From positions 62,001 to 126,000 of the forward strand of contig NZ_CADFGE010000016.1 in NCBI RefSeq assembly GCF_902833645.1: a stretch of DNA of 64,000 bases, written 5' to 3'. The translations under genes were made by a program, and so were the position numbers. The notes beneath the pieces were generated by a model. That model did not search any database. It saw only the letters and a program-made list of their open reading frames with translations, and had not been told where the DNA came from. Shown piece after piece: positions 34,760 to 42,850 of this stretch (positions are counted from its first letter, which is position 1; every line of letters begins with the position of its first letter). Source of the stretch: Paraburkholderia fungorum. GTDB taxonomy: Bacteria; Pseudomonadota; Gammaproteobacteria; Burkholderiales; Burkholderiaceae.

Positions 34760-35881
34760 ATGGAAAAGCGCATGATGACCTTGATGTTGCTCGCGGCGGC
34801 CACCTTGACCGGCTGCGGAGGTGGAAATGACGTCAGCACGCCGACGCCGCCAAAGCTGTTGACGAACATCGCCGTACCCAATGCTTCGAGCCCACCCTTC
34901 AGTTTCGACATTGGCTACGTCGAGGCCGGCAAGTACTTTCTTTCCGACCGAAATAACAAAGCAGTCGATGTCGTGGACACCGGATCAAACGCGTTGATCG
35001 CACAGATTCCGGGGCCGTTCACCGGTGCCGGCGCCACGACAGACGAGTCCGGTCCCGATGGAATCGTAGGTGTCACCGGCACGAACACGATCTATGTTGG
35101 CGACGTCGACTCAGTCAAGGTGATCGATACCGCTGCGCAGAAGACGGTCAACACTATCGTCATCAGTCATTCCGGATCGCGTGTCGATGAAGGGTGCTAC
35201 GATCCTGACGATCATCTTGTGATGTTCGCAAGTCCCGGAGACTCACCACCGTTCGTCACGTTGATTTCCACGCTGACGCAAACAGCGGTGGCGAAGCTTT
35301 CTTTCAATGGCTCGTCGGGGCTCGAAGCGTGTACATATGATCACGCCTCGAAGAGTTTTCTGATCAACAATGACGGGACTGCTGCCAATCCCGATGGCGA
35401 ACTCGATGTCATCACCGCCAGTTCTGCGGCAGCGGGAAGTCCATCCGTCAGCAAGTCGTTTCCGTTAGGGAAATGTGGACCCGCGGGAATCGTGCTTGGC
35501 CCAAATAATGACGTGCTTGTTGGATGCGATCCGCCCGCGGGCGACCCGCTGATCACGCTGATTCTCGACCGTACGAGTGGCGCAATTCAAGCGAGCCTGC
35601 CATTTGGCGGGGTGGACCAGGTCAGTTACGATCCGGCTTCCAATCGCTATTTCCTCCCGGCCCGTCATTACGTCACGAGCGGTATCGCCGCGGCATCGGG
35701 GTTTAGCCCGCAGATGGCCGTAATCGATGGTACGTCACGGCAATTGCTCTTCAAGATTCCGGTGGGCACCGGCGCGCATTCTGTCGCTATCGACAGCACG
35801 CTTGGGCGAGTGTATGTGCCGTTCCAGCCCGGTGCGGCCAGCTTCCCCAACGGCGGAATCTCGGTGTTCTCGACCCACTAG
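34760..35881 (+). CDS. Lipoprotein with a YVTN/NHL-like beta-propeller
   Basis: 373 residues. The signal peptide ends in the lipobox LTGC (Cys near 20) followed by a Gly-rich spacer. The mature part has repeated blades with the pattern (Y/F)xxD..N.xVxVVDT (FLSDRNNKAVDVVDTGSN; GDVDSVKVIDTAAQK; AVIDGTSRQLLFKIPVG), typical of surface or periplasmic propellers that act as binding platforms or lactonase-like folds. AAAGGAG lies 8 bp before the ATG. GC is lower than in the neighbours and the gene stands alone. Confidence 0.82.
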   Translation: MEKRMMTLMLLAAATLTGCGGGNDVSTPTPPKLLTNIAVPNASSPPFSFDIGYVEAGKYFLSDRNNKAVDVVDTGSNALIAQIPGPFTGAGATTDESGPDGIVGVTGTNTIYVGDVDSVKVIDTAAQKTVNTIVISHSGSRVDEGCYDPDDHLVMFASPGDSPPFVTLISTLTQTAVAKLSFNGSSGLEACTYDHASKSFLINNDGTAANPDGELDVITASSAAAGSPSVSKSFPLGKCGPAGIVLGPNNDVLVGCDPPAGDPLITLILDRTSGAIQASLPFGGVDQVSYDPASNRYFLPARHYVTSGIAAASGFSPQMAVIDGTSRQLLFKIPVGTGAHSVAIDSTLGRVYVPFQPGAASFPNGGISVFSTH

Positions 35882-35983
35882 TCTGTCCCATGCGGGTCAT
35901 AGCGCTGGCGGGCCGGAGCGGAAGGCGATTGCCGTAGGGACGTTTCCGCGATGGCTCGATGGGCGCCGCCACCCGTGCTCCAC

Positions 35984-36068
35984 GATCCGCTGGGTTTGCG
36001 GATCTGGGGCGCGGGCGGTGACCGTCTTCATCGTAGCGGACGTTCAAAATCTATCGAAGTCCGCTACG
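35984..36068. terminator. Two hairpins between convergent genes
   Basis: GATCCGC/GCGGATC with a 7-nt loop (35984-36004) and CGTAGCGGAC/GTCCGCTACG with a 17-nt loop (36032-36068) lie in the 231-bp gap between the convergent lipoprotein and secreted-protein genes. They are probably bidirectional transcription stops; neither has a clear U-run. Confidence 0.45.
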
Positions 36069-36112
36069 GCAATCCCTCATACGTTTGACTGTCGTGCCCC
36101 AATCCCAATAGG

Positions 36113-36544
36113 TCAGTGATAGGTTGTCGTGGACGACTGCAGCTTCGTCAGCGCACCGCGTTTGAATCGAAACCAGCCTTGCGAACCTTGCATCACGACC
36201 TCATCGCCTTGCCAGAACACGCGCTTGACCGTCATGCGCGTGCCACAGCGCTGCACAAGTGGAGGACGGTCGCGCAAGTCGTACAGCACCGGGCCGGAAT
36301 CGGTCTGCACGAGCATGCGCTGTACAGTGTCATTGTTCCCGGCCATGTCATCGAAATGCGTGAGCGTGTTCGCGCCAAACCGATCGAAAATTTGCTGGTC
36401 GAGCATTGCCGCAAAATCGTGATCGGCGCGCACGAATTGCAGTTTGCCCGAGGGCGTGCCGAGCGGGCCGGACGCGTTGCTTTGCGCATGAACGCAAGTC
36501 GCGAAAGTGGCAGCCGCGAGCGCGGCGGCGAAGAGTCGTCTCAT
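36113..36544 (-). CDS. Secreted hypothetical protein
   Basis: 143 residues with signal peptide MRRLFAAALAAATFATCVHA. The mature part contains an acidic segment (ADHDFAAMLDQQIFDRFG), two Trp-rich strands (VFWQGDEVVMQGSQGWFRFKRG) and one Cys. GAAAGG lies 4 bp before the ATG. No domain recognised. The 243 bp upstream hold only a doubtful small frame. Confidence 0.7.
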   Translation of the reverse strand: MRRLFAAALAAATFATCVHAQSNASGPLGTPSGKLQFVRADHDFAAMLDQQIFDRFGANTLTHFDDMAGNNDTVQRMLVQTDSGPVLYDLRDRPPLVQRCGTRMTVKRVFWQGDEVVMQGSQGWFRFKRGALTKLQSSTTTYH

Positions 36545-36633
36545 GGTGCCTTTCAGGTTTAGCGGTGTGTCTCCGACAAAGGAGCACGGCTCGCCATTGT
36601 TTCCGGGGAATATTGTCGTCGATTCTGGGCGGC

Positions 36634-36870
36634 ATGTCGAAGCCCGGCAACTGGCCCAACATGGCTTCAGATGGAATTGACGACTGGCCGCCTCCACCTC
36701 CGGCCGGCTTGTCAGCAATCGAGGAGCTTTTGTCGAATGCCCTTGATTGGCCGGTTGCCGGCCAGGCCAACTGCGCGCCGAAACCGCTCACGACGGGTTC
36801 GCACCGACCCCCAGGATACGCATTAATGTCCTCGCGTTTCTCTGCCCCTGATCCTCGAAGCAGTTATTGA
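36634..36870 (+). CDS. Doubtful 78-residue ORF
   Basis: An ATG frame lies in the gap between the secreted protein and DUF72 and runs antisense into the DUF72 3' end. The first ~50 residues (starting SKPGNWPNMASDG, with a run of five Pro) have a natural-looking composition, but there is no good Shine-Dalgarno. No homologue known to me. Confidence 0.22.
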   Translation: MSKPGNWPNMASDGIDDWPPPPPAGLSAIEELLSNALDWPVAGQANCAPKPLTTGSHRPPGYALMSSRFSAPDPRSSY

Positions 36871-37708
36871 AGATCACATGAGTACGGCCCGCCCGCGTCG
36901 CGATTGCGCGGATCGACGCGGCCAGTTCGTTCAGTTCGTCGTCGTTATAGTCGTAGTCGAAACGATCGGCGGCGCTTGCCGCGCCCGTCGCGCCCCACGC
37001 CTGCGTATTGCGGCCGTGCAGACGCACCATGGCGAGTTCGGGATGCGTTGCTTCCCATACGGTGTGCACGCGGTTCGTCACGTCCGGCGGGGCGTCGACG
37101 ATCACGTGGACGAGGCCGCGCTCGCGCAGAAAATCGAGTGTCCATTGCGCGTGCTGGTCGTCGAACCAGGTCTGATTGCGAAACTCGACGGCCATCAGAT
37201 AGTCCGCCATGCGCAGCCGGCACGTTTCGACAAGTGCGAGACCGTCCGGCGAGCGGGTGATCCACGGCGCGAACTGGAATAGCACCGCGCCGAGACGACC
37301 GCTCGCGCGCAGCGGTTCGAGCGCTTCCCGATAGCGCCGCCATAGTTCGTCGAGAATCTCGGCGGGGAGATCACCGTAATAGACGTTCTTCTTGCGCGGC
37401 CCGGTGATGCCCGCCGGCAACGCCATCGCGATGTCTTTGGGCAGGACGTCGGGTGAAGTCTGATGGCCGGTAAAGAGCCGGAACGATTTGAAATTGAACG
37501 TGAAGCCGGCGGGCGTGCGCTCGCTCCACAACTGGGAATTGGGCGCCGATGGCAACGCGTAGTAAGCCGAATCGACTTCGACGAGCGGAAACTGCGACGC
37601 GTAAAAACGCAGCCTTGCTTCCGCGCTGCTGCTGCCGCGCGGATAAAAGCGCTTGCAGGCGATCAGCGTCTTGTCGGTCCAGCCAGCCGTGCCGCATCGG
37701 ATGTCCAT
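36788..37708 (-). CDS. DUF72 family protein
   Basis: 306 residues, a TIM-barrel-like family of unknown biochemical function. Hallmarks are the start DIRCGTAGWTD, the block FYPRGSS....RFYASQFPLVEVDSAYYALP, EFRNQTWFD and HVIFNNCFEDQGQRNA near the C-terminus (motifs given in parts). The ATG at 37708 yields the family N-terminus. It lies 32 bp after the hybrid kinase stop on the same strand, so the two may be co-transcribed. Confidence 0.92.
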   Translation of the reverse strand: MDIRCGTAGWTDKTLIACKRFYPRGSSSAEARLRFYASQFPLVEVDSAYYALPSAPNSQLWSERTPAGFTFNFKSFRLFTGHQTSPDVLPKDIAMALPAGITGPRKKNVYYGDLPAEILDELWRRYREALEPLRASGRLGAVLFQFAPWITRSPDGLALVETCRLRMADYLMAVEFRNQTWFDDQHAQWTLDFLRERGLVHVIVDAPPDVTNRVHTVWEATHPELAMVRLHGRNTQAWGATGAASAADRFDYDYNDDELNELAASIRAIATRAGRTHVIFNNCFEDQGQRNARTLMRILGVGANPS

Positions 37709-37740
37709 CGGCGGTCCGTGTGATTGCGCGAAGGACTCCG

Positions 37741-40422
37741 CTAGGAGGCCGCCTCCGTGTGATCGAGCCACTCGGCGAGTTGGTGCCGCAACTGCGAGAT
37801 ATCGAGCGGCTTGCCGAGCAGCCGTGCGCCCGGGATGGCGTCGCCGATCTCGGCATTCTCGCCATAACCCGACACCAGCAACACGCGGATGTCCGGCTGC
37901 TGACCGAGCACCGCGCGCGCCAGGTTGTCGCCGGACATGCCGGGCAACGTCAGGTCCGTGAGCAGCACATCGAAGTGCTGCGTGGGCACCAGTGGCAGCG
38001 CTTCTTCGGCGCTCGCGACCGCGGTGCAGTCGAAACCCAGCGCACCGAGCAGATCGTTGAGCGCGTCGCGCGAATCGGCGTCGTCTTCGACCAGCAGCAG
38101 ACGAGCCGGCGTACCGGGTTGGGGGACCGCCGAACCCGACAGGGAATCCACTGGCGAGCTCGCGGTGGCGCCTGCGAGCGAACTCCCGGTCAAAGCGGCA
38201 ACCGCATGCGGACTTTCGCGCGGTTCGGATACGCCGGATGAGCCGGCCGGATCGTAGACCGTGCGCGGCACGCAAGGGGCGATGCGTCCATCGCCCACGC
38301 TGACGACTCCGGCGTTCAGCACGGCGCGCACCTTGCGCGCGAGATCGTCGCGCCGGTAGGGTTTGGAGAGCAGCGTGATGCCGGCGTCGAGCTTGCCGTG
38401 ATGGACGATTTCGTCGCGTGTATAGCCGGACGTGAAGAGCGTTGGCACCGTGGGCGAGCGAGCCGCCGCGCGCTGCGCCAGTTCCACGCTTTTTACCTGG
38501 CCGGGCATCACGACGTCGGTAAACAGCAGATCGATCGGCACATCGCTGTCGATGAACTCCAGCGCCGCATCGCCACTGGATGCAGTCAACACCTTATAGC
38601 CAAGCTGCGCGAGCATTTCGACGGCGGTCAGACGGACATCCGCATCGTCCTCGACCACCAGAATCGTTTCGCCGCCGCCCACCGGCGCCGCAGTCTGATC
38701 GGCGGTTTCGACAGTTTCGGGCTCGCAGCAGCGCGGGAAAAACAGCGAGACCGTGGTGCCGCGTCCCAGCTCGCTGTCGATCATCGTATGGCCGCCGCTT
38801 TGTCTGACGAAACCGAACACCATGCTCAAGCCCAGGCCGGTGCCATGACCGTCGGGCTTGGTCGTGAAGAACGGTTCAAACACGCGCTCGAGGATTTCGG
38901 GCTTCATGCCGGTGCCCGTGTCGGTCACTGAGAACACCACGTATTCGCCCGGCGAGAGTTCCGGTTCGCCACGGCAGAACTGGGCGTCCAGCACACGGTT
39001 GGTCGCGCGCACGGTGAGCGTGCCGTCCGCTCGCATTGCATCGCGGGCATTGATCGCGAGATTGAGCAGGGCATTTTCGAGCTGGTTGCGATCGACCTGC
39101 ACATTCCACAGGTCGTCGCTCAATACCGTTTCGATCTTGACCGTTTCGCCGAGCGCCCGGTGCAGCATCTCGCTCATGCCGGCCAGCAGGCGGCGCGGGT
39201 TCAGCACGGTAGGCGAGAGCGGCTGGCGCCTCGCGAAGGCGAGCAGGTGCGCGGCCAGTTTCGCGCCGCGTTTTACCGCGTCGGTTGCGGCGGACAAGCG
39301 CCGCAAGGTGGCCGGATTGCAGTCCGCATCGGCGGCGAGCATTTGCAGATTGCCGTTGATCACTTGCAGCACGTTGTTGAAGTCGTGCGCGACGCCGCCT
39401 GTCAGGCTGCCGATCGCTTCCATTTTCTGGGCCTGGCGCAACTGCTCTTCGGCGAGCGCGCGTGCCGAGACTTCGTCAGCGACGCGTTGTTCGAGTGTTT
39501 CGGTCAACTGACGGAGCGATTGCTCGGCGATCTTGCGCTCGTGAATGTCGATCAGCACGCCGGGAAAGCGCGTCGGCTCTCCATGTTCGTCGTACTCGCA
39601 CCGGCCGTTCGCCTGAACCCACATATAGTCGCCATCGGGGCGGCGAATCCTGTATTCGGCGCGAAATGGCGCGCCGGTGCGTATCGCTTCGCTCGTCAAC
39701 TGCTCGTTGAGCGACTGGTCATCGGGATGGATTACTTGTGTCGCGGCATGATGCTCGACTCCTTTCGCGGCCTCGTCCAGCGGAAACGAAAAGGTGCGCG
39801 CGAAACGTTCGTCGCCGGTGACGGTGCCGGAGCGCACGTCAAGCACCCAGGTGCCGAGCACGGCGCCGGTGTTGAGTGCGAGTTGCAGGCGTTCGTTGGT
39901 TTCGCGCAATTCCGCCTCGGCGCGTTGCCGCCAGCGTTCGGTCAGTACGCGCGTGGTGGTTTCGACGACCATCGCGAGAACGCCCGCGGGGGCGCCGCTG
40001 TCGTCGGGGACCGGGCTGTAGTAGAGGTCCATCCAGACGTCTTCGGGCTTGCCGTCGCGCAGCAGAACCAGTTCCTTGTCGCGATACGACAGGGTGCCGC
40101 CGGCCAGACAGGTCACCATCACGTGACGGTTGAAGTCGGCGACTTCCGGCCAGCCGCGTTCGACTGGACAACCGAGCAGATACGGATGCCGTCCGCCCGC
40201 GAAAATCGCGTAGGCGTCGTTATAGATCATGTAGCCCGGTTTCCCCCATAGGAGCACGAGGGGCACGGGCGACGCGAGCAGCATTTGAACGGCAGCGGTG
40301 AGACTGCGTGGCCAGTCTTTTATGGGGCCGAGGCTGGTCGCACTCCAGTCGAATTCGCTAATGCGCCGCGCCATTTCCCCGTTCCAGCCGGGGCAGCCGT
40401 GGTCTTGTGCCGGGAATGGCAT
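37741..40422 (-). CDS. Hybrid sensor histidine kinase with two receiver domains
   Basis: 893 residues, no TM segment, so cytoplasmic. Order: PAS-like domain (about 30-160), second PAS/PAC (about 180-300; RIRRPDGDYMWVQANG), coiled linker, HisKA with H-box GGVAHDFNNVLQVINGN (about 345), HATPase (NLAINARDAM, DTGTGMKPE, GTGLGLSMV), receiver 1 (LVVEDDADVR, LFTDVVMPG) and, after a ~75-residue Ser/Ala/Pro linker, receiver 2 (LLVEDDADSR, LLTDLTLPGMSG). No output domain; a separate regulator is needed. Confidence 0.93.
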   Translation of the reverse strand: MPFPAQDHGCPGWNGEMARRISEFDWSATSLGPIKDWPRSLTAAVQMLLASPVPLVLLWGKPGYMIYNDAYAIFAGGRHPYLLGCPVERGWPEVADFNRHVMVTCLAGGTLSYRDKELVLLRDGKPEDVWMDLYYSPVPDDSGAPAGVLAMVVETTTRVLTERWRQRAEAELRETNERLQLALNTGAVLGTWVLDVRSGTVTGDERFARTFSFPLDEAAKGVEHHAATQVIHPDDQSLNEQLTSEAIRTGAPFRAEYRIRRPDGDYMWVQANGRCEYDEHGEPTRFPGVLIDIHERKIAEQSLRQLTETLEQRVADEVSARALAEEQLRQAQKMEAIGSLTGGVAHDFNNVLQVINGNLQMLAADADCNPATLRRLSAATDAVKRGAKLAAHLLAFARRQPLSPTVLNPRRLLAGMSEMLHRALGETVKIETVLSDDLWNVQVDRNQLENALLNLAINARDAMRADGTLTVRATNRVLDAQFCRGEPELSPGEYVVFSVTDTGTGMKPEILERVFEPFFTTKPDGHGTGLGLSMVFGFVRQSGGHTMIDSELGRGTTVSLFFPRCCEPETVETADQTAAPVGGGETILVVEDDADVRLTAVEMLAQLGYKVLTASSGDAALEFIDSDVPIDLLFTDVVMPGQVKSVELAQRAAARSPTVPTLFTSGYTRDEIVHHGKLDAGITLLSKPYRRDDLARKVRAVLNAGVVSVGDGRIAPCVPRTVYDPAGSSGVSEPRESPHAVAALTGSSLAGATASSPVDSLSGSAVPQPGTPARLLLVEDDADSRDALNDLLGALGFDCTAVASAEEALPLVPTQHFDVLLTDLTLPGMSGDNLARAVLGQQPDIRVLLVSGYGENAEIGDAIPGARLLGKPLDISQLRHQLAEWLDHTEAAS

Positions 40423-40897
40423 TGCTGCGCTCCACAGAGTTCACGTCAATGAGTGTGTCCCCACTCTGCCGACGCGCATGGTGCGCGTGGATGCTCAGCA
40501 GGAGGTGGGATGAATCTTCTGCTGTGTACCGCGGGGATGAGGCGGCCACGAAGCGGCTGCGCGGCAGCAATAATTGTAGGCTAGAACGTCTCCTGTTGGC
40601 ATAACAGAAGGGGCTTTGCGGAGTTCGCCGAACAATCGGCGCAAATCGCCTTGCAAGTTTTACCTGCATCGGTCGGCGTCCGCGCGTTGGATCAGAAAAG
40701 AAGCGCATATGTGACTGATTTGAACCGGCCGTCTGCTGCTCGATTGGCGCGAGACGGGCGCGTCCCGGATGCGCGTGGGTGGCGGGAAGGGGCAGGCGTG
40801 TTTCGTGCTCCGCGCTCTGGTTCGCTTGTGCTAATGGGCGCAAGGTGCAGGTTGAGCGCCACACCGGACTCGAACTTCAACAAACGCGGACGCCAGA
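40423..40897. other. Intergenic region upstream of the hybrid kinase and DUF2252
   Basis: 475 bp between divergent genes. Promoters of both are expected here. I see no clear sigma-70 pair, RNA gene or repeat, and the short open frames present look random. Confidence 0.5.
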
Positions 40898-42127
40898 ATG
40901 CCGAAGAAAAACATCACACGAAACAATAAGTTGCCTAAGCCGGAGGTACGGCAGGCGTTATTGACTGCCCGCCGCAACGCCAAGATGGCGCGTTCGGCGC
41001 ATGCCTATGTGCGCGGCAACACGAGCAAATTCTACGAATGGCTCGACGGGATGGAGAGCCACACTTTGCCCGAGGGGCCGGCGATCTGGATCTGCGGCGA
41101 TTGCCACAGCGGCAATCTTGGGCCGGTCGCCGATGGAGAGGGGCGCGTCGAGATCCTGATTCGCGACCTCGACCAGACGGTGATCGGCAATCCGGCGCAC
41201 GACCTGATCCGCCTTGGGCTGTCGCTGGCGACGGCTGCGCGCGGTTCGGACCTGCCTGGCCTGACCACGGTGCACATGATGGAGGCGTTGGCGGACGGCT
41301 ACGAGCGCGCCTTCGACGAGGCCGCCGGCGAAGCCGATATCCATGCCGAGAAGCCGGAGGTGGTGAAGGTGGTGATGAAGGAGGCGGTACGCCGTTCGTG
41401 GCGTCATCTTGCGGAGGAGCGGATTGAAGATATCGAGCCGACCATTCCGCTGGGCTCGCGTTTCTGGCCGCTGGCCAAGAGCGAGCGGCGCGAAATCGAG
41501 GCGTTATTCGAGAAGGGATCGGTGGCGCGGCTTGCGACGGTATTGCGTGGCGGTGGCGACGACGCGGATGTCGAGGTGCTCGATGCGGCGTACTGGGTGA
41601 AGGGATGCAGTTCGCTGGGGCGGTTGCGGTATGCGGTGCTGCTGGATATAGACGGTGCCGCGATGGATGGCGACGATCTTTGCCTGATCGACATCAAGGA
41701 AGCCGCGCAGGCGGCAGCGCCGCGGTATCCCGGCGTGCGCATGCCGCGGGATAACGCCGAACGGGTGGTGGAGGGTGCGAGGCATTTGTCGCCATCGCTG
41801 GGCGAGCGGATGCGGGCGGCGCGGTTATCGGATCGAGCTGTTGTGATACGGGAGTTGCTGCCGCAGGATATGAAGTTGACGATTGAGCAGTTGACGCAGG
41901 ATGAGGCGATGAGAGTTGCGCGCTTTCTTGCGCTGGTGGTGGGGAAGGCGCATGCGCGGCAGATGGATGCGGGGGAACGCGCGGGGTGGCTTGCGGAGTT
42001 GCGGAGGAATCGGTCGAAGACGCTCGATGCGCCGGGGTGGCTTTGGAAGAGTATTTTAGAGTTGGTGAGTAGTCATGCTGTGGGGTATCTGGAGCATTGC
42101 CGGCGGTATGCTAATGAGGGGAAATAA
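40898..42127 (+). CDS. DUF2252 family protein
   Basis: 409 residues, soluble. The family has a kinase-like fold: CGDCHSGNLG and ILIRDLDQTVIGNPAHDLIRL (quoted in part) are its signature, resembling the catalytic HxDxxxxN and Mg-binding loops of aminoglycoside-phosphotransferase-type enzymes. The substrate is unknown. Third positions become less biased over the last ~60 codons. The gene stands alone and borders the left repeat locus. Confidence 0.9.
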   Translation: MPKKNITRNNKLPKPEVRQALLTARRNAKMARSAHAYVRGNTSKFYEWLDGMESHTLPEGPAIWICGDCHSGNLGPVADGEGRVEILIRDLDQTVIGNPAHDLIRLGLSLATAARGSDLPGLTTVHMMEALADGYERAFDEAAGEADIHAEKPEVVKVVMKEAVRRSWRHLAEERIEDIEPTIPLGSRFWPLAKSERREIEALFEKGSVARLATVLRGGGDDADVEVLDAAYWVKGCSSLGRLRYAVLLDIDGAAMDGDDLCLIDIKEAAQAAAPRYPGVRMPRDNAERVVEGARHLSPSLGERMRAARLSDRAVVIRELLPQDMKLTIEQLTQDEAMRVARFLALVVGKAHARQMDAGERAGWLAELRRNRSKTLDAPGWLWKSILELVSSHAVGYLEHCRRYANEGK

Positions 42128-42200
42128 GGGGATTTTTTTCGCGGGGCGATGGGGGCTGGTTGGGCTTTCCTTGCTTTGTTAGTGGTCTGTTCTGGTGTTG

Positions 42201-42765
42201 GTCTTTTGGCCTTTCCTTGTTTTGTTAGTGGTCTATTAGCGTTGCCCCTGTGCGGGGCGGCACCTACTTTTCTTTGCCTGCCGCAAAGAAAAGTAGGCAA
42301 AAGAAAGCGGCTCAAACCGCCAGCTCATAAGCGGGTCCCCCGCGCAGCCGCGGTAGTGGTGCATCTGGAATCTGTGCCCTCGCGCACTCCGCGCTGTTGA
42401 CAAAGCACTCATCAGCTCCCACTCCGCACTGCGTGCGTCGCGGACGGGTCTGTCAGGGAAACCTGGCCGATGTTTTCGATGACTGATCGACGCTTTGCAT
42501 AACTGATGGTTTTTTGAAACCGGGTTTCGGCGCGCGCAGCGCCGCCGGAGGTATGACTGCCTTGTCACTAAAGCCGAATGTGCGAGGCGACAGATTCCAG
42601 ATGCACCACTACCGTGGCTGTGCGGGGGGCCCGCTTATGAGCTGGCGGTGTGAGCCGCTTTCTTTTGCCTACTTTTCTTTGCGGCAGGCAAAGAAAAGTA
42701 GGTGCCCCCCCGCACAGGGGGAACGCTAATAGACCACTAACAAAACAAGGAAAGGCCAAAAGACC
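42201..42765. repeat. Repeat locus L: two facing copies of a Burkholderia-type hairpin element
   Basis: A rightward copy (42201-42465) and a leftward copy (about 42515-42765) each hold a 15-bp perfect stem CCTACTTTTCTTTGC/GCAAAGAAAAGTAGG (42263-42297 and 42668-42702) with a 5-nt loop. Shared flanks include GTGGTCTATTAGCG, CCGCCAGCTCATAAGCGGG and TGGTGCATCTGGAATCTG. The two copies differ in their distal parts. A partial extra copy precedes them (42165-42188). Confidence 0.92.
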
Positions 42766-42783
42766 AACCCCATACCAGACCAC

Positions 42784-42832
42784 GAACACAGCAAGAAAAA
42801 CCAAAAAAACAAAAAACAAAAAAACCAAACCT
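42784..42832 (-). terminator. T-rich tract (minus strand) downstream of bcsC
   Basis: On the minus strand, just past the bcsC stop, runs of 6-8 T separated by G or C occur for ~50 bp. This could support termination of the bcs operon together with the hairpin of repeat locus L; no dedicated stem precedes it. Confidence 0.35.
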
Positions 42833-42850
42833 AAACCGCCGAGCAGGCCC

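Noticed and set aside
37709..38275. Long N-terminal extension of DUF72
   Set aside because: It overlaps the hybrid kinase 3' end in another frame and lacks similarity; the family N-terminus (DIRCGTAGW) begins at 37708.
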